Assembly (NCBI GenBank): GCA_963776375.1
Contig: CAVZMF010000003.1
Coordinates: 62,001 to 126,000, forward strand
Reading direction: 5' to 3'
Origin: PALSA-612 sp963776375
GTDB lineage: Bacteria; Actinomycetota; Thermoleophilia; Gaiellales; Gaiellaceae
Length of the DNA: 64,000 bases
Part shown: in pieces, positions 9,317 through 21,276 of the stretch
Numbering within the stretch: the stretch's first letter is position 1
Layout of the letters: each line of letters starts with the position of its first letter
Notes under the pieces: generated by a model
Told to the model about the DNA's origin: nothing
Seen by the model: the letters and a program-made list of their open reading frames with translations, nothing else
The model's database searches: none
Position numbers and translations under genes: made by a program

Positions 9317-10362
9317 ATGTCGAGCTTGAGAGATGTAGCCGAACGCGCAGGAGTGAGCGTCGCGACCGCCTGGCGAGTCGTGCACGGCGCGGACTCCGTG
9401 CGCCCGGAGACGCGCGACCGGGTCGAGCGGGCGATGCGCGAGGTGCTGTACGTCCCGCAGGCGCGGCCGGAGGCGACGGGGGCGATCGGCCTCCTGCTGC
9501 CGGAGTTCGCCAACCCGGTCTTCGCCGCGCTCGCCCAGGCCATGGAGACGTACGCGACCCGCGAGGGCTTCGCCACGATCCTCTGTAACACCGCCGGCTC
9601 GGCGCTGCGCGAGGTCGACTACGTGCACATGCTGCTCGAGCGGCGCGTCGACGGGATGGTGTTCATCTGCGCCGAGATCACGGACGTCCGCAGCGAGCAC
9701 GATCACTACGGGCAGTTGATCGAGCGGGGGGCGCGGCTCGTGTTCGTCAACGGCGCCTCGGAGTCGCTCGAGATCACCTCCGTCGGGGTCGACGAGCGGG
9801 CGGCGGGCCGGATTGCCACCGAGCACCTGCTCGAGCTGGGCCACCGCCGGATCGGCTTCGTCGCCGGCGAGGCCCACGCGCTGCCGACCCGGGAGAAGCT
9901 CGTCGGCCGCGGGGACGCCTTGCGCGCGGCGGGCATCGAGCCGAACGGCTACGTCGCGCACGGCGCCTTCACCGTCGCCGGCGGGCGCGAGGTGGTGCGA
10001 ACGCTGTTCGAGTCCCATCCGGAGGCGCCGCCCACGGGCGTGATCTGCTCGAACGACCTGATGGCGATCGGCGTGCTGCAGCAGGCCGCAGAGCTCGGAC
10101 TGCGCGTGCCGGACGACCTCTCCATCGTCGGCTTCGACGGGATCGAGGCGACGGAGTGGACGCAGCCGGCGTTGACGACGATCGAGCAGCCGATCGACGT
10201 GATCGCGAAGACGGCGATCGCCGCGCTCAACACGCACGACGATCCCGACCAGGCGCTCGCGAACTATGTCTTCCGCCCGCGGCTGAAGCTCGGCGGGACT
10301 ACCGCCCCGCCGAGCGCGCCGCGGGAGCCTCGGGCCGATCCGGCCCTGCGGCTGGGCGCCCG

Positions 10363-10366
<4 letters not shown>
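9317..10366 (+). CDS. LacI-family transcriptional regulator of the mal operon
   Basis: DNA-binding repressor of 349 residues. The N-terminal helix-turn-helix reads LRDVAERAGVSVATAWRVV, followed by the hinge helix region and a periplasmic-binding-protein-like effector domain (from about residue 55, IGLLLPEFANPVFAAL; later GVICSNDLMAIGVLQ and LSIVGFDGIE). A GGAAGGTG ribosome site precedes the ATG. Divergent placement from malE, with an operator-like palindrome between them, argues that it senses a maltodextrin-type sugar and controls the operon. The usual SxxTVSR recognition helix is AT-AWR here, a mild departure. Its stop overlaps the convergent selB stop by four bases. Confidence 0.9.
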
Positions 10367-12026
<1,660 letters not shown>

Positions 12027-12036
<10 letters not shown>

Positions 12037-12323
12037 CGGCCGAGCCTCTTGACCATGACGAGGCGCCGTCCGAGCCCGCGGCCGTGCTGCTCGCGCCGCA
12101 CCGCGACCACGAGGATCTCGGCGCTCCACTCGTTGTGCAGCTTCAGCGCCAGCAATCCGGCCACGTCGCCGTCCTCGCGGACGGCGAAGGTCGGCAGTTC
12201 GCAGACCTTGCGCTCGTACGACTCGATCGCCGCCTCGATCCCGAACCATTCGGGCAGGCAGCGGAGGAGCGCGCCGCAGGCACGCGTTCGCTCGTCGGGG
12301 TCGACGAGCTCGACGACGGTCAT
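12027..12323 (-). CDS. Short GNAT-fold protein between selA and selB (C-terminally clipped)
   Basis: Ninety-eight residues resembling the first two thirds of a GNAT N-acetyltransferase. The strand-4/acetyl-CoA loop (VVAVRREQHGRGLGRRLV) is present, but the protein ends about 10 residues later, where a normal GNAT needs some 40 more for motif B. The reading frame runs nine bases into selB and stops, so the missing part would have to overlap selB. Its start forms an ATGA overlap with the selA stop, so translation is coupled. It may be a clipped relic kept as a translational bridge, a genuinely short variant, or a frame error. No substrate can be assigned. Confidence 0.6.
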
Positions 12324-13600
12324 CGCGCGGCGGTGACGGCCGCAGCGGCCTCCTCGGCCTCGGCGTCCGAGAGCGTGCGACAGTCGAGCAGCAGGCGCCC
12401 GTCGCGGACGATCCCGACGACCGGAGGCTCGCCGAGCCGAAGCGGGGCGGCCAGCTCCTCCTCGACGGCGCATGCGAAGCTCTCCAGCTCGAGAAGCGGC
12501 AGCGCGCCGCCGCCGACGCGCGCGACGGTCTGCTCGACCGCGCCGCCCACGCTCGCCGCCAGCCGTTCGGCGCGGGTTCGGACGGTCGCCACTGGCTCGT
12601 CCAGCATGCGCAGCACCGGGATCTCGCGGCGCGCGCGGTCGGGCTCGAGGTAGAGCGCGAGCGTGCCCTCGAGCGCGGCGAGCGTGAGCTTGTCGGCCCG
12701 GAGCGCCCGCTGCAGCGGGTGGCGGCGCAGGCGCTCGACGAGATCGGCCCGACCGACGACGATGCCTGTCTGGGGCCCGCCCAGCAGCTTGTCGCCCGAG
12801 AAGCACACGAGGTCGGCGCCCGCGGCGAGGCTCTCCCGCGCCGACGGCTCGTCGTGCAGCGGTAGGAACGCGCCGCTGCCGAGGTCGTCCACGAGTGGGG
12901 CCCCGGCCCGGCTCGCGACCTGCGCCAGCTGCTCCAGGCGGGGACGTTCGGTGAAGCCGACCACGCGGAAGTTGGACGGGTGGACGCGCAGGATCAGCGC
13001 CGTGTCCGGGCCGAGCACGCGCTCGTAGTCGGCGGCCCGCGTGCGGTTCGTCGTCCCCACCTCGACGAGGCGTGCGCCGGAGCGCGCCAGCACGTCGGGG
13101 ATGCGGAAGCCGTCGCCGATCTCGATCAGCTCGCCGCGCGAGACGAGCACCTCACGGCCCTCCGCGAGCGCGGCCAGCGCGAGCAGCACGGCGCCTGCGT
13201 TGTTGTTGACGACGAGCGCGGACTCGGCGCCGGTCAGCCGCCGCAGGATCGCGGCCGTGTGGTCCTGGCGCGACCCGCGGCGGCCCTCGGCGAGGTCGTA
13301 CTCGAGATTCGAGTAGCCGCGGGCAGCCTCGTGAACGCGCTCGAGCGCCGCCTCGGCCAGCGGCGCGCGTCCGAGGTTCGTGTGCACGACGACGCCGGTC
13401 GCGTTCAGCACGCGCCGCAGCTTCGGCGCCCGCAGCGCGACGAGCTCGGCGTCGAGCCGCGCCGACAGGTCGCCAGGCTCGGCGCCCGACCGGATCTCCT
13501 CCCGCGCCCGCTCGATGACGGCGCGCGCCGCCTCGACCGCGAGCGGATCGTCGACGTCGCGGGTGAGCTCGTCCACGGAAGGCAGGTCGCGAAGCTCCAT
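12320..13600 (-). CDS. selA: L-seryl-tRNA(Sec) selenium transferase SelA
   Basis: PLP enzyme converting Ser-tRNA(Sec) to Sec-tRNA(Sec) with selenophosphate. The 426 residues carry the family features LNATGVVVHTNLGRAPL, NNNAGAVLLALAAL, LVDDLGSGAF and the PLP lysine in VCFSGDKLLGGPQTG. The start at ATG 13600 gives ELRDLPSVDELTRD, the usual N-terminal helix. The length is slightly below the 460 of proteobacteria. It is the first gene of a selA-GNAT-selB unit; selD and tRNA-Sec are not in the window. Confidence 0.95.
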   Translation of the reverse strand: MELRDLPSVDELTRDVDDPLAVEAARAVIERAREEIRSGAEPGDLSARLDAELVALRAPKLRRVLNATGVVVHTNLGRAPLAEAALERVHEAARGYSNLEYDLAEGRRGSRQDHTAAILRRLTGAESALVVNNNAGAVLLALAALAEGREVLVSRGELIEIGDGFRIPDVLARSGARLVEVGTTNRTRAADYERVLGPDTALILRVHPSNFRVVGFTERPRLEQLAQVASRAGAPLVDDLGSGAFLPLHDEPSARESLAAGADLVCFSGDKLLGGPQTGIVVGRADLVERLRRHPLQRALRADKLTLAALEGTLALYLEPDRARREIPVLRMLDEPVATVRTRAERLAASVGGAVEQTVARVGGGALPLLELESFACAVEEELAAPLRLGEPPVVGIVRDGRLLLDCRTLSDAEAEEAAAAVTAAR

Positions 13601-13611
13601 CAGCTGGGCAC

Positions 13612-14316
13612 CTAACTTGCAGCGGCCTCCGCCTCGGCGATCACGTCCGCGCAGTTCCGCTCGTAACAGTCGAGCACGATCTGCACGGTCTGCGCCGGGT
13701 CGTCCGTGACCGAGAGCAGGAGCAGGTCGTCGGGAGAGATCAGCTCCTCGGCGATGAGCTTCTCCTCGATCCACGCGCGCAGCCCCCGCCAGTGCTCGGT
13801 GCCGACGAGGACGATCGGGAAGTGCAGGATCTTTCCGGTCTGGATCAGCACGAGCGACTCGAACAGCTCGTCGAGCGTCCCGAAGCCGCCCTCGCAGAGC
13901 ACGAACCCCTCGGCGGCCTTCACGAGCATCGTCTTGCGGGCGTAGAAGTGGCGGAAGGTGAGCTCGCGGTCGAGGTAGGTATTCGTGCCCTGCTCGTGCG
14001 GGAGCTCGATGTTGAAGCCGATCGAGAGGCCGCCTGCCTCCTGGCAGCCGCGGTTCGCCGCCTCCATGATCCCCGGGCCACCGCCGGTGACGACCGCGAA
14101 GCCTGCTCCGGCGAAGCGGCGCCCGATCTGGCGCGCCCGCTCGTAGGCGGGATCGCCCTCCCCGATCCGCGCCGACCCGTAGACCGTGACCGCCGGACGC
14201 CCGATGGCGTCGACCGCTTCGAAGCCGTCGCGGAACTCCTGCGCGATCGTCGCCACGTGCCGGTCGAGGTCCGTCTCGACCCGCTGGAGGATCGCCCGGT
14301 CTTCGGAAGCGCTCAC
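13612..14316 (-). CDS. LOG-family (TIGR00730) nucleotide 5'-monophosphate hydrolase
   Basis: Rossmann-fold enzyme of the lysine-decarboxylase-like/LOG family, which typically cleaves nucleoside 5'-monophosphates to free base and ribose phosphate. It has 234 residues from a GTG at 14316 that overlaps the upstream protease stop (GTGA). Motifs: VTVYGSARIGEGDP, VTGGGPGIMEAANRG and the second nucleotide motif CEGGFGTLDELFE. In most relatives the latter begins with proline (PGGxGTxxE); here that position is Glu. The catalytic Arg/Glu pair region is otherwise conserved. The substrate is not known from sequence. Confidence 0.85.
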   Translation of the reverse strand: MSASEDRAILQRVETDLDRHVATIAQEFRDGFEAVDAIGRPAVTVYGSARIGEGDPAYERARQIGRRFAGAGFAVVTGGGPGIMEAANRGCQEAGGLSIGFNIELPHEQGTNTYLDRELTFRHFYARKTMLVKAAEGFVLCEGGFGTLDELFESLVLIQTGKILHFPIVLVGTEHWRGLRAWIEEKLIAEELISPDDLLLLSVTDDPAQTVQIVLDCYERNCADVIAEAEAAAS

Positions 14317-14963
14317 AAACGGTGCTGGGCGACGTGCGATCCGATCATGCCGAGCACGAGCAGGGCCGCGAGGCTCGCGTACGCGAAGCCGATCATCGCC
14401 GCGCGGGTCCTCGCCCCGCCGCGCCGCAGCAAGTCGAACGCGCGCAGGATCTGGCCTCCGTCGAGGAAGCCGATCGGGATCAGGTTGAAGAGGTTGAGCA
14501 GGAACCCGAAGTAGCCGAGCGCCTGCAGGAGCTGGGAGTCGATCTGCTCGCCGACGACCCAGAACGCCGCCGCGCCGACGGCCCCGAGGACGGGGCCTGC
14601 GAGCGCGATCCTCGCCAGCCGCCACGGGGTCAGCTGCTCCGTCCTGAAGGCGACGAACGCTCCCAGGAACGGCACGAAGATCGGCCAGTTCGGATGCAGG
14701 CCGAGCCGCCTCGCCTCGATGAAGTGCCCTAGCTCGTGGATCAGGATCAGCGCGACGAAGCCGATCGCGATCCGCCAGCCCCAGATCAGCGCGTAGCCGC
14801 CTACGGCGACGAAGATGCTGCCGAACTTCGCGACCGCGAAGCCGTATTTCGCGATCGCGCCGATTGCTACGGCGATCGGCGCCAGCAGCCGCTTGCCCAG
14901 CTCGCGCCAGTTCGTGCCGGGGTGGATGGGCTCGTAGTCCCGCGCGACTTCGTGAGGCTCCAC
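14313..14963 (-). CDS. Site-2-type zinc metalloprotease (peptidase family M50)
   Basis: Small intramembrane protease (216 residues) with the zinc motif HELGH in ILIHELGHFIEARRLG and the second metal site NLIPIGFLDGGQILRAF, both within hydrophobic helices. Four or more transmembrane segments are visible. No PDZ domain is present, so it belongs to the short S2P group, not the RseP group. Its stop overlaps the start of the LOG-family gene, indicating co-translation. Its substrate is unknown. M50 members cut membrane-bound regulators such as anti-sigma factors, but no anti-sigma gene is adjacent. Confidence 0.88.
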   Translation of the reverse strand: MEPHEVARDYEPIHPGTNWRELGKRLLAPIAVAIGAIAKYGFAVAKFGSIFVAVGGYALIWGWRIAIGFVALILIHELGHFIEARRLGLHPNWPIFVPFLGAFVAFRTEQLTPWRLARIALAGPVLGAVGAAAFWVVGEQIDSQLLQALGYFGFLLNLFNLIPIGFLDGGQILRAFDLLRRGGARTRAAMIGFAYASLAALLVLGMIGSHVAQHRL

Positions 14964-14996
14964 AGGCTTACCGTAGCTCGGGGAAAGGACTTCGGG

Positions 14997-15626
14997 TCAT
15001 GAGCCGCGCCCGATCCATTCCTCGCCGCCCTCGTAAACCTCCTTCTTCCACAGCGGCACGATCTCCTTGAGCCGGTCGATCGCGTCCTTGCAGGCTGCGA
15101 GGGCGTCCTGCCGGTGGCGCGCCGAGACGGCGATGACGACGGAGATGCCGCCGATGTCCACACGGCCCGTGCGGTGCGCGATCGCTACCTCGCAGAGCTC
15201 GTACCGCTGCTTCAGCTCCTCGGCCACTTCGGCCATGACCTTCTCCGCCATGCCCGCGTAGCCCTCGTACTCGAGGAAGTGCACCGTGCGACCGCGCGAG
15301 TGCGCGCGCGTCGTGCCGATGAAGGTGGCGATCCCGCCGGCGGCGTTGTCCGCCACCTGCTCGACGACGCGCCCCGGATCGATCGGCTCCTCCGTGAGCA
15401 CGAACGCGCCGCCTGACACCGGCGGGATCAGCGCCACCTCGTCCCCGTCCGCGAGCGGCGTGTCCTTCGCGGCGTACTCGAGGTTGACCGCGTACAGGAG
15501 TCCCTCGGGCTCGTCGCCGAGCCCGAGCGCAGGCCAGACGTCGCCGACGGCCTCGACGCCGTCGAGCTCCCGCTCGGACCAGCCGGCCCGCTCGCGCAGG
15601 CCGGCAAAGAGGCGCACCCGGATCAC
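14997..15626 (-). CDS. moaX: Molybdopterin synthase, MoaD-MoaE fusion
   Basis: Makes molybdopterin from cyclic pyranopterin monophosphate. Residues 1-73 are a MoaD ubiquitin-like sulfur carrier (MIRVRLFAGLRERAG to LIPPVSGG). Residues from about 78 are MoaE, with ATFIGTTRAHSRG, YEGYAGMAEKVM, AIAHRTGRVDIGG, SARHRQDALAACK and the catalytic-lysine stretch PLWKKEVYEGGEEW. The sulfur-accepting Gly-Gly, which must be C-terminal in free MoaD, is internal here. The comparable mycobacterial fusion MoaX is reported to be cleaved after this pair, and the same is expected here. No other cofactor genes are adjacent. Confidence 0.93.
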   Translation of the reverse strand: MIRVRLFAGLRERAGWSERELDGVEAVGDVWPALGLGDEPEGLLYAVNLEYAAKDTPLADGDEVALIPPVSGGAFVLTEEPIDPGRVVEQVADNAAGGIATFIGTTRAHSRGRTVHFLEYEGYAGMAEKVMAEVAEELKQRYELCEVAIAHRTGRVDIGGISVVIAVSARHRQDALAACKDAIDRLKEIVPLWKKEVYEGGEEWIGRGS

Positions 15627-15760
15627 GGCGTGAGCCTAGCGCGACGTCATCCGCCGGCTGCTCGATCGCGGCCAGCACGAGGGAGCCGTCTGGCCGGTCA
15701 GGACCGCTCTCCAGAGCCTCGTCGACGAGTGGTCGGGCTGAGCGGGCGTACGATCTGGAT

Positions 15761-17354
<1,594 letters not shown>

Positions 17355-17366
17355 CCGACCTCCCAC

Positions 17367-18374
17367 GTGCGGATCCTGCTGGTCTCCCAGATGTACCCGG
17401 GCCCGGACGACCCGGACCTGGGGGCGTTCGTGGCGCAGGTCGAGCGCGCCCTTGCCGCCCGCGGCCACGAGATCGAGCGCGCCGTGATCGACCGGCGCGC
17501 GGGCGGCAAGGCCCGCTACTCGCAGCTCGCGGGCCGCGCCGTGCGCGCGGCCCGCTCGTTCCGGCCGGACGTCGTGTACGCGCACTTCCTCGTCCCCGCC
17601 GGGCTGATCGCCTCGCTCTCGTCGCGCGCGCCGCTCGTCGTGACCGCGCACGGCCAGGACGTCCGCAACGTCGGTGCAGTCCGCGGCGTCGCCTCGGCCA
17701 CACGCCACGTCGTTCGCCGCGCCGCCTCGGTCGTCGCGGTCTCCGACTATCTGCGCCGGGAGCTCGAGTCGAGGATCCCTGAGGCCATCGGCAAGACCGA
17801 GGTGATCGACTGCGGGGTCGACCTCGACCGCTTCCCGCTCCTCCCGGCGCGGCCGGCCGCGGAAGACGGCCCCGCGTACCTGTGCCTGGGCTCGTTGACC
17901 GAGCGCAAGAACGTCCTCAGGCTCGCGGACGCGTTCCGCCGGCTTGGCGACGGGACGCTGACCTTCGCCGGCGACGGGCCGCTTCGCCGCGAGCTCGAGA
18001 GGCGGGGGCACGGCGTGACCCTCCTCGGCACCGTGCCGCAGGAGCGAATCCCCGAGCTGATCGGCGCGAGCGACGTCGTCTGCCAGCCGAGCCTCGTCGA
18101 GCCGTTCGGACAGGCGCTCCTCGAGGCGATGGCCTGCGGACGCCCGGTCGTCGCCACCGCGGTCGGAGGCCCGCCCGAGTTCGTCCCGCCGGAGGCCGGC
18201 ATCCTCGTCGATCCCTCCGACGAGCTCGCCGTCGCCGCCGCGCTCCGCGCCGCCGCCTGGCTGCCGTGTCCGAACCCCGCAGCCCGCGCAGCCGCCGAGC
18301 GGCACGACGTCAAGCGGCAGGCCGAGCGGATCGAGGCCGTGCTGGAGCGGGCAGCCGGGGCCGCCCGCTCCTAG
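17367..18374 (+). CDS. Glycosyltransferase family 4 protein
   Basis: GT-B fold sugar transferase of 335 residues starting at GTG 17367. The N-terminal acceptor domain begins MRILLVSQMYPGPDDPDLG, and HGQDVRNVG is the typical loop. The donor-nucleotide domain carries LTERKNVLRLADAF and the E-x7-E element VEPFGQALLEAMACGRPVVAT. This family adds hexoses to lipids or surface glycans from nucleotide sugars. The substrate is not predictable, and no capsule or teichoic-acid genes are next to it. It starts 12 bases after the mutase stop. Confidence 0.85.
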   Translation: MRILLVSQMYPGPDDPDLGAFVAQVERALAARGHEIERAVIDRRAGGKARYSQLAGRAVRAARSFRPDVVYAHFLVPAGLIASLSSRAPLVVTAHGQDVRNVGAVRGVASATRHVVRRAASVVAVSDYLRRELESRIPEAIGKTEVIDCGVDLDRFPLLPARPAAEDGPAYLCLGSLTERKNVLRLADAFRRLGDGTLTFAGDGPLRRELERRGHGVTLLGTVPQERIPELIGASDVVCQPSLVEPFGQALLEAMACGRPVVATAVGGPPEFVPPEAGILVDPSDELAVAAALRAAAWLPCPNPAARAAAERHDVKRQAERIEAVLERAAGAARS

Positions 18375-18389
18375 CGCGGAGGCTCTCGT

Positions 18390-19163
18390 CTAGGCGGCGG
18401 GAGGAGCGGCGTCGCCGGTCGCCGGCGTGCTCGGCGGCCGCACGTCGTTCCGGAGCTTCCGCAAATCGTCGCCGAAGTCTCCCTTGATCACGACGGCGAA
18501 GACGATCCAGGCGATGATCGCGCCGGCCGCGGGGCCGACGATGTAGATCCAGAAGTCCGTCCACTCCGACCCGACGAGCGCGGGTCCGAGCGACCGGGCA
18601 GGGTTGACCGATGCGCCGCTCCACGGGATATCCGCGAAGTGGATCGCGAGCAGCGTCAGCGGGATCGAGACGAGCGCGGTGCCGCCGAAGCGCTCGCTCT
18701 TCGTCGACTGCATGATCACGAGCACGAAGATTGCCGAGAACGAGATCTCCATGAACAGGCCCGTCCCGACGGACGACGGTACCGTCGCGGTCGCCTTGAC
18801 GACGTCGTGGTTGAACGGGATCAGCATCAGCAGCGAGGCCAGGATCGCGCCGGCGAACTGGAAGATCCAGTAGCCGAGCAGGTCCTCGAACGTCAGCCGG
18901 CGGTCGAGGAAGAGCCCGAGCGAGACGGCCGGGTTGAAGTGCCCGCCCGAGACCTCCGCGAACGCGTACAGCGCCGCCATCAGGGCGAGACCGAACGCGA
19001 ACGGCACGGCCAGGAGCACGATGGCGTTCGGGCCGGGCGCTCCGGTCGGGTTGAACGGAGCAGCGCCCGAAAGCTTCAGCGCGGCGGTGATGCCGACGCA
19101 CCCGCCGAACACCAGGACGAACGTGCCGAACAGCTCAGCTAGGTACCGTTGCCATTGCTTCAC
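18390..19163 (-). CDS. Aquaporin/glycerol facilitator family channel
   Basis: Integral membrane channel (257 residues) with both signature half-helices: GGHFNPAVSLG and GASVNPARSLGP. Six transmembrane helices are visible, beginning YLAELFGTFVLVFGGCVGIT. The long polar loop after helix 1 (KLSGAAPFNPTGAPG) is unusual for AqpZ. The aromatic/arginine filter Arg follows the second NPA as usual. Water or small neutral solute transport is expected. Whether glycerol passes cannot be told without a filter alignment. Confidence 0.9.
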   Translation of the reverse strand: MKQWQRYLAELFGTFVLVFGGCVGITAALKLSGAAPFNPTGAPGPNAIVLLAVPFAFGLALMAALYAFAEVSGGHFNPAVSLGLFLDRRLTFEDLLGYWIFQFAGAILASLLMLIPFNHDVVKATATVPSSVGTGLFMEISFSAIFVLVIMQSTKSERFGGTALVSIPLTLLAIHFADIPWSGASVNPARSLGPALVGSEWTDFWIYIVGPAAGAIIAWIVFAVVIKGDFGDDLRKLRNDVRPPSTPATGDAAPPAA

Positions 19164-19240
19164 TCGCCGACCACTCCCTCCAGGACGCGGGACAGTTCAG
19201 AAGGAAGCGTGGCAGCGCTACCGGATGGAGCGACGCTGGA

Positions 19241-19447
19241 TCAGGGCGCCGACGGGCCGGCCCGGTCGAGGTCGGCCAGGCGAACCTCCACGAGTGGTCG
19301 GACCGCGTCCTCGAGCCCGGCTTCCCGGGCCAGCGCCAGCGCCTGCTCGTAGCTCTCGCGCACCTTCTCGGCGGCGACGCCCTGCTTCAGCCGGTTGTCG
19401 CCGGTGACGAGCAGGTGCTGGATGCGCGCGCGGACGTCCTCGGACAC
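19241..19447 (-). CDS. Small acidic helical protein, function unknown
   Basis: Sixty-eight residues from a GTG at 19447, almost entirely helical (VRARIQHLLVTGDNRLKQG, then SYEQALALAREAGLEDAV), resembling a single TPR-like hairpin. It lies divergently 24 bases from secG. I do not recognise a family. Third-position GC and the plausible amphipathic helices support a real gene. Confidence 0.5.
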   Translation of the reverse strand: MSEDVRARIQHLLVTGDNRLKQGVAAEKVRESYEQALALAREAGLEDAVRPLVEVRLADLDRAGPSAP

Positions 19448-19471
19448 GACTCCGGTACTCTAGGCACCGAG

Positions 19472-19693
19472 ATGCTGCAAGCAGTCGCCGTCTGGCACGT
19501 CATCGTCTCCTTCGCCCTGCTCGGGCTGATCCTCATGCACTCCGGGCGGGACGCAGGCTTCGGCGGCATGGGCTTCACGCCCGCGTCGCAGGGCGGCACG
19601 CACATCGTCGAGCGCAACCTCACCCGGCTGACCATCCTCGTCGCGACGATCTTCTTCGTCGACACGATCGTGCTCTTCCAGCTCCTCAAGTAG
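19472..19693 (+). CDS. secG: Preprotein translocase subunit SecG
   Basis: Small membrane subunit of the Sec translocon (73 residues). The first transmembrane helix is AVAVWHVIVSFALLGLILMHSG. The conserved cytoplasmic loop GRDAGFGGMGF is followed by helix 2 (RLTILVATIFFVDTIVLF). ATG 19472 was chosen because SecG proteins begin at the first helix; a longer in-frame extension upstream has no similarity. A single tRNA gene follows on the same strand. Confidence 0.88.
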   Translation: MLQAVAVWHVIVSFALLGLILMHSGRDAGFGGMGFTPASQGGTHIVERNLTRLTILVATIFFVDTIVLFQLLK

Positions 19694-19695
19694 GG

Positions 19696-19723
19696 TTCCG
19701 GCCCGCGGGACGGCCGCTAGAAT
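19696..19723 (+). promoter_or_regulatory. Probable promoter of tRNA-Leu
   Basis: TAGAAT at 19718-19723 is a good -10 box; TTCCGG at 19696 is a weak -35 with 16-base spacing. The predicted start lies about 6-8 bases before the mature tRNA, fitting a short 5' leader. Confidence 0.45.
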
Positions 19724-19736
19724 CGTCTCGCACCGA

Positions 19737-19821
<85 letters not shown>

Positions 19822-19825
19822 CTCA

Positions 19826-19881
19826 GCGCAACGAAGTCCGGCCGCCGCCTTGCGGCGACGACCATGGTGACTTCGTTGCGC
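19826..19881 (+). repeat. Long imperfect hairpin immediately after tRNA-Leu
   Basis: Perfect 13-bp arms GCGCAACGAAGTC (19826-19838) and GACTTCGTTGCGC (19869-19881) enclose a second hairpin, CGCCGC-CTT-GCGGCG. It starts four bases after the tRNA. No U-tract follows. It could stop tRNA transcription, direct 3' processing, or be a mobile palindromic element inserted next to a tRNA. Confidence 0.6.
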
Positions 19882-19998
19882 GATTGCCTCGAACTCGATC
19901 AGGAGCGGGCAGACGCGGGCAAAGCCCGCATCTGCCATCGTGCACCGTCGCCCAGTGCGCTGGCCGCCACTTTCGGCGCCCGGTCTTGGCCCCGGCGC

Positions 19999-20027
19999 TT
20001 GACGCCGTCCGGGGCCCTCGCTACCGT
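19999..20027 (+). promoter_or_regulatory. lexA promoter
   Basis: TTGACG (19999-20004) and TACCGT (20022-20027) are separated by 17 bases. The predicted start near 20034 lies inside the SOS box, which explains autorepression. The leader is about 23 bases with an AAAGGAG ribosome site. Confidence 0.75.
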
Positions 20028-20030
20028 GAT

Positions 20031-20044
20031 CGAACACACGTTCG
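20031..20044. promoter_or_regulatory. SOS box (LexA operator)
   Basis: CGAACACACGTTCG is a perfect match to the Gram-positive/actinobacterial LexA operator form (CGAAC-N4-GTTCG). It covers the predicted transcription start of lexA, so LexA would block its own promoter. Confidence 0.92.
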
Positions 20045-20056
20045 GAAAGGAGCGGG

Positions 20057-20682
20057 ATGCTCACACCGAGACAGCGGCAGATCTGGGACTTTCTCGTCGA
20101 CTACGGCGACCGGCACGGCTATCCGCCGACAGTGCGCGAGATCGGCGAGGCCGTCGGTCTCGCCTCGCCGTCGACCGTGCACGCGCATCTCGCCAACCTG
20201 GAACGCGCCGGGCTGCTCCGGCGTGACCCCACGAAGCCCCGCGCCCTCGAGTTGATCGGGCGCGAGCGGAGCGGCGCCTCGCGGCCGACGCCCGAGACGC
20301 ACGTGCTCCCGCTGGTCGGCCAGATCGCTGCCGGCGGACCGATGCTGGCCGAGGAGTCGATCGAGGGCTATCTCGGCGTGCCGGAACCGCTCGCGCGCGG
20401 CGGCGACGAGTTCATCCTTCGCGTGAAGGGCGAGTCGATGGTCAACGCCGGCATCCTCGACGGCGACTACGTCGTCGTCCGCCGTCAGCAGGACGCGCAG
20501 AACGGCGACGTCGTCGTGGCGCTCGCGGGCGCGGACGAGGCCGCCGACGAGGCGACCGTCAAGCGGTTCTTCCGCGAGAACGGCGGCGTCCGCCTCCAGC
20601 CGGAGAACGACGCGCTCGAGCCGATCTACGCAGCGCACGTCCAGATCCTGGGCAAGGTCATCGGGGTCTTCCGGAGGCTCTA

Positions 20683-20683
<1 letters not shown>
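20057..20683 (+). CDS. lexA: LexA repressor
   Basis: SOS master repressor (208 residues). The N-terminal winged helix begins LTPRQRQIWDFLVDYGDRHG and includes PPTVREIGEAVGLASPSTV, matching operators of the CGAAC-N4-GTTCG type. The RecA-stimulated cleavage site is Ala-Gly in GQIAAGGP. The catalytic Ser is in VKGESMV and the Lys in EATVKRFF, both in the C-terminal peptidase S24 domain. The ATG is preceded by AAAGGAG. Autoregulation is shown by the SOS box over its promoter. Confidence 0.97.
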
Positions 20684-21244
<561 letters not shown>

Positions 21245-21250
21245 TACGGA

Positions 21251-21276
21251 AGAAGCCCCGCTTATGCGGGGCTTCT
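21251..21276. terminator. Strong bidirectional hairpin terminator after rnpB
   Basis: AGAAGCCCCGC and GCGGGGCTTCT form 11 perfect pairs around a TTAT loop, followed by TCTATTC. It ends rnpB, and because the convergent VOC gene stops inside its loop, the last VOC codons are also part of the hairpin. Confidence 0.85.
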
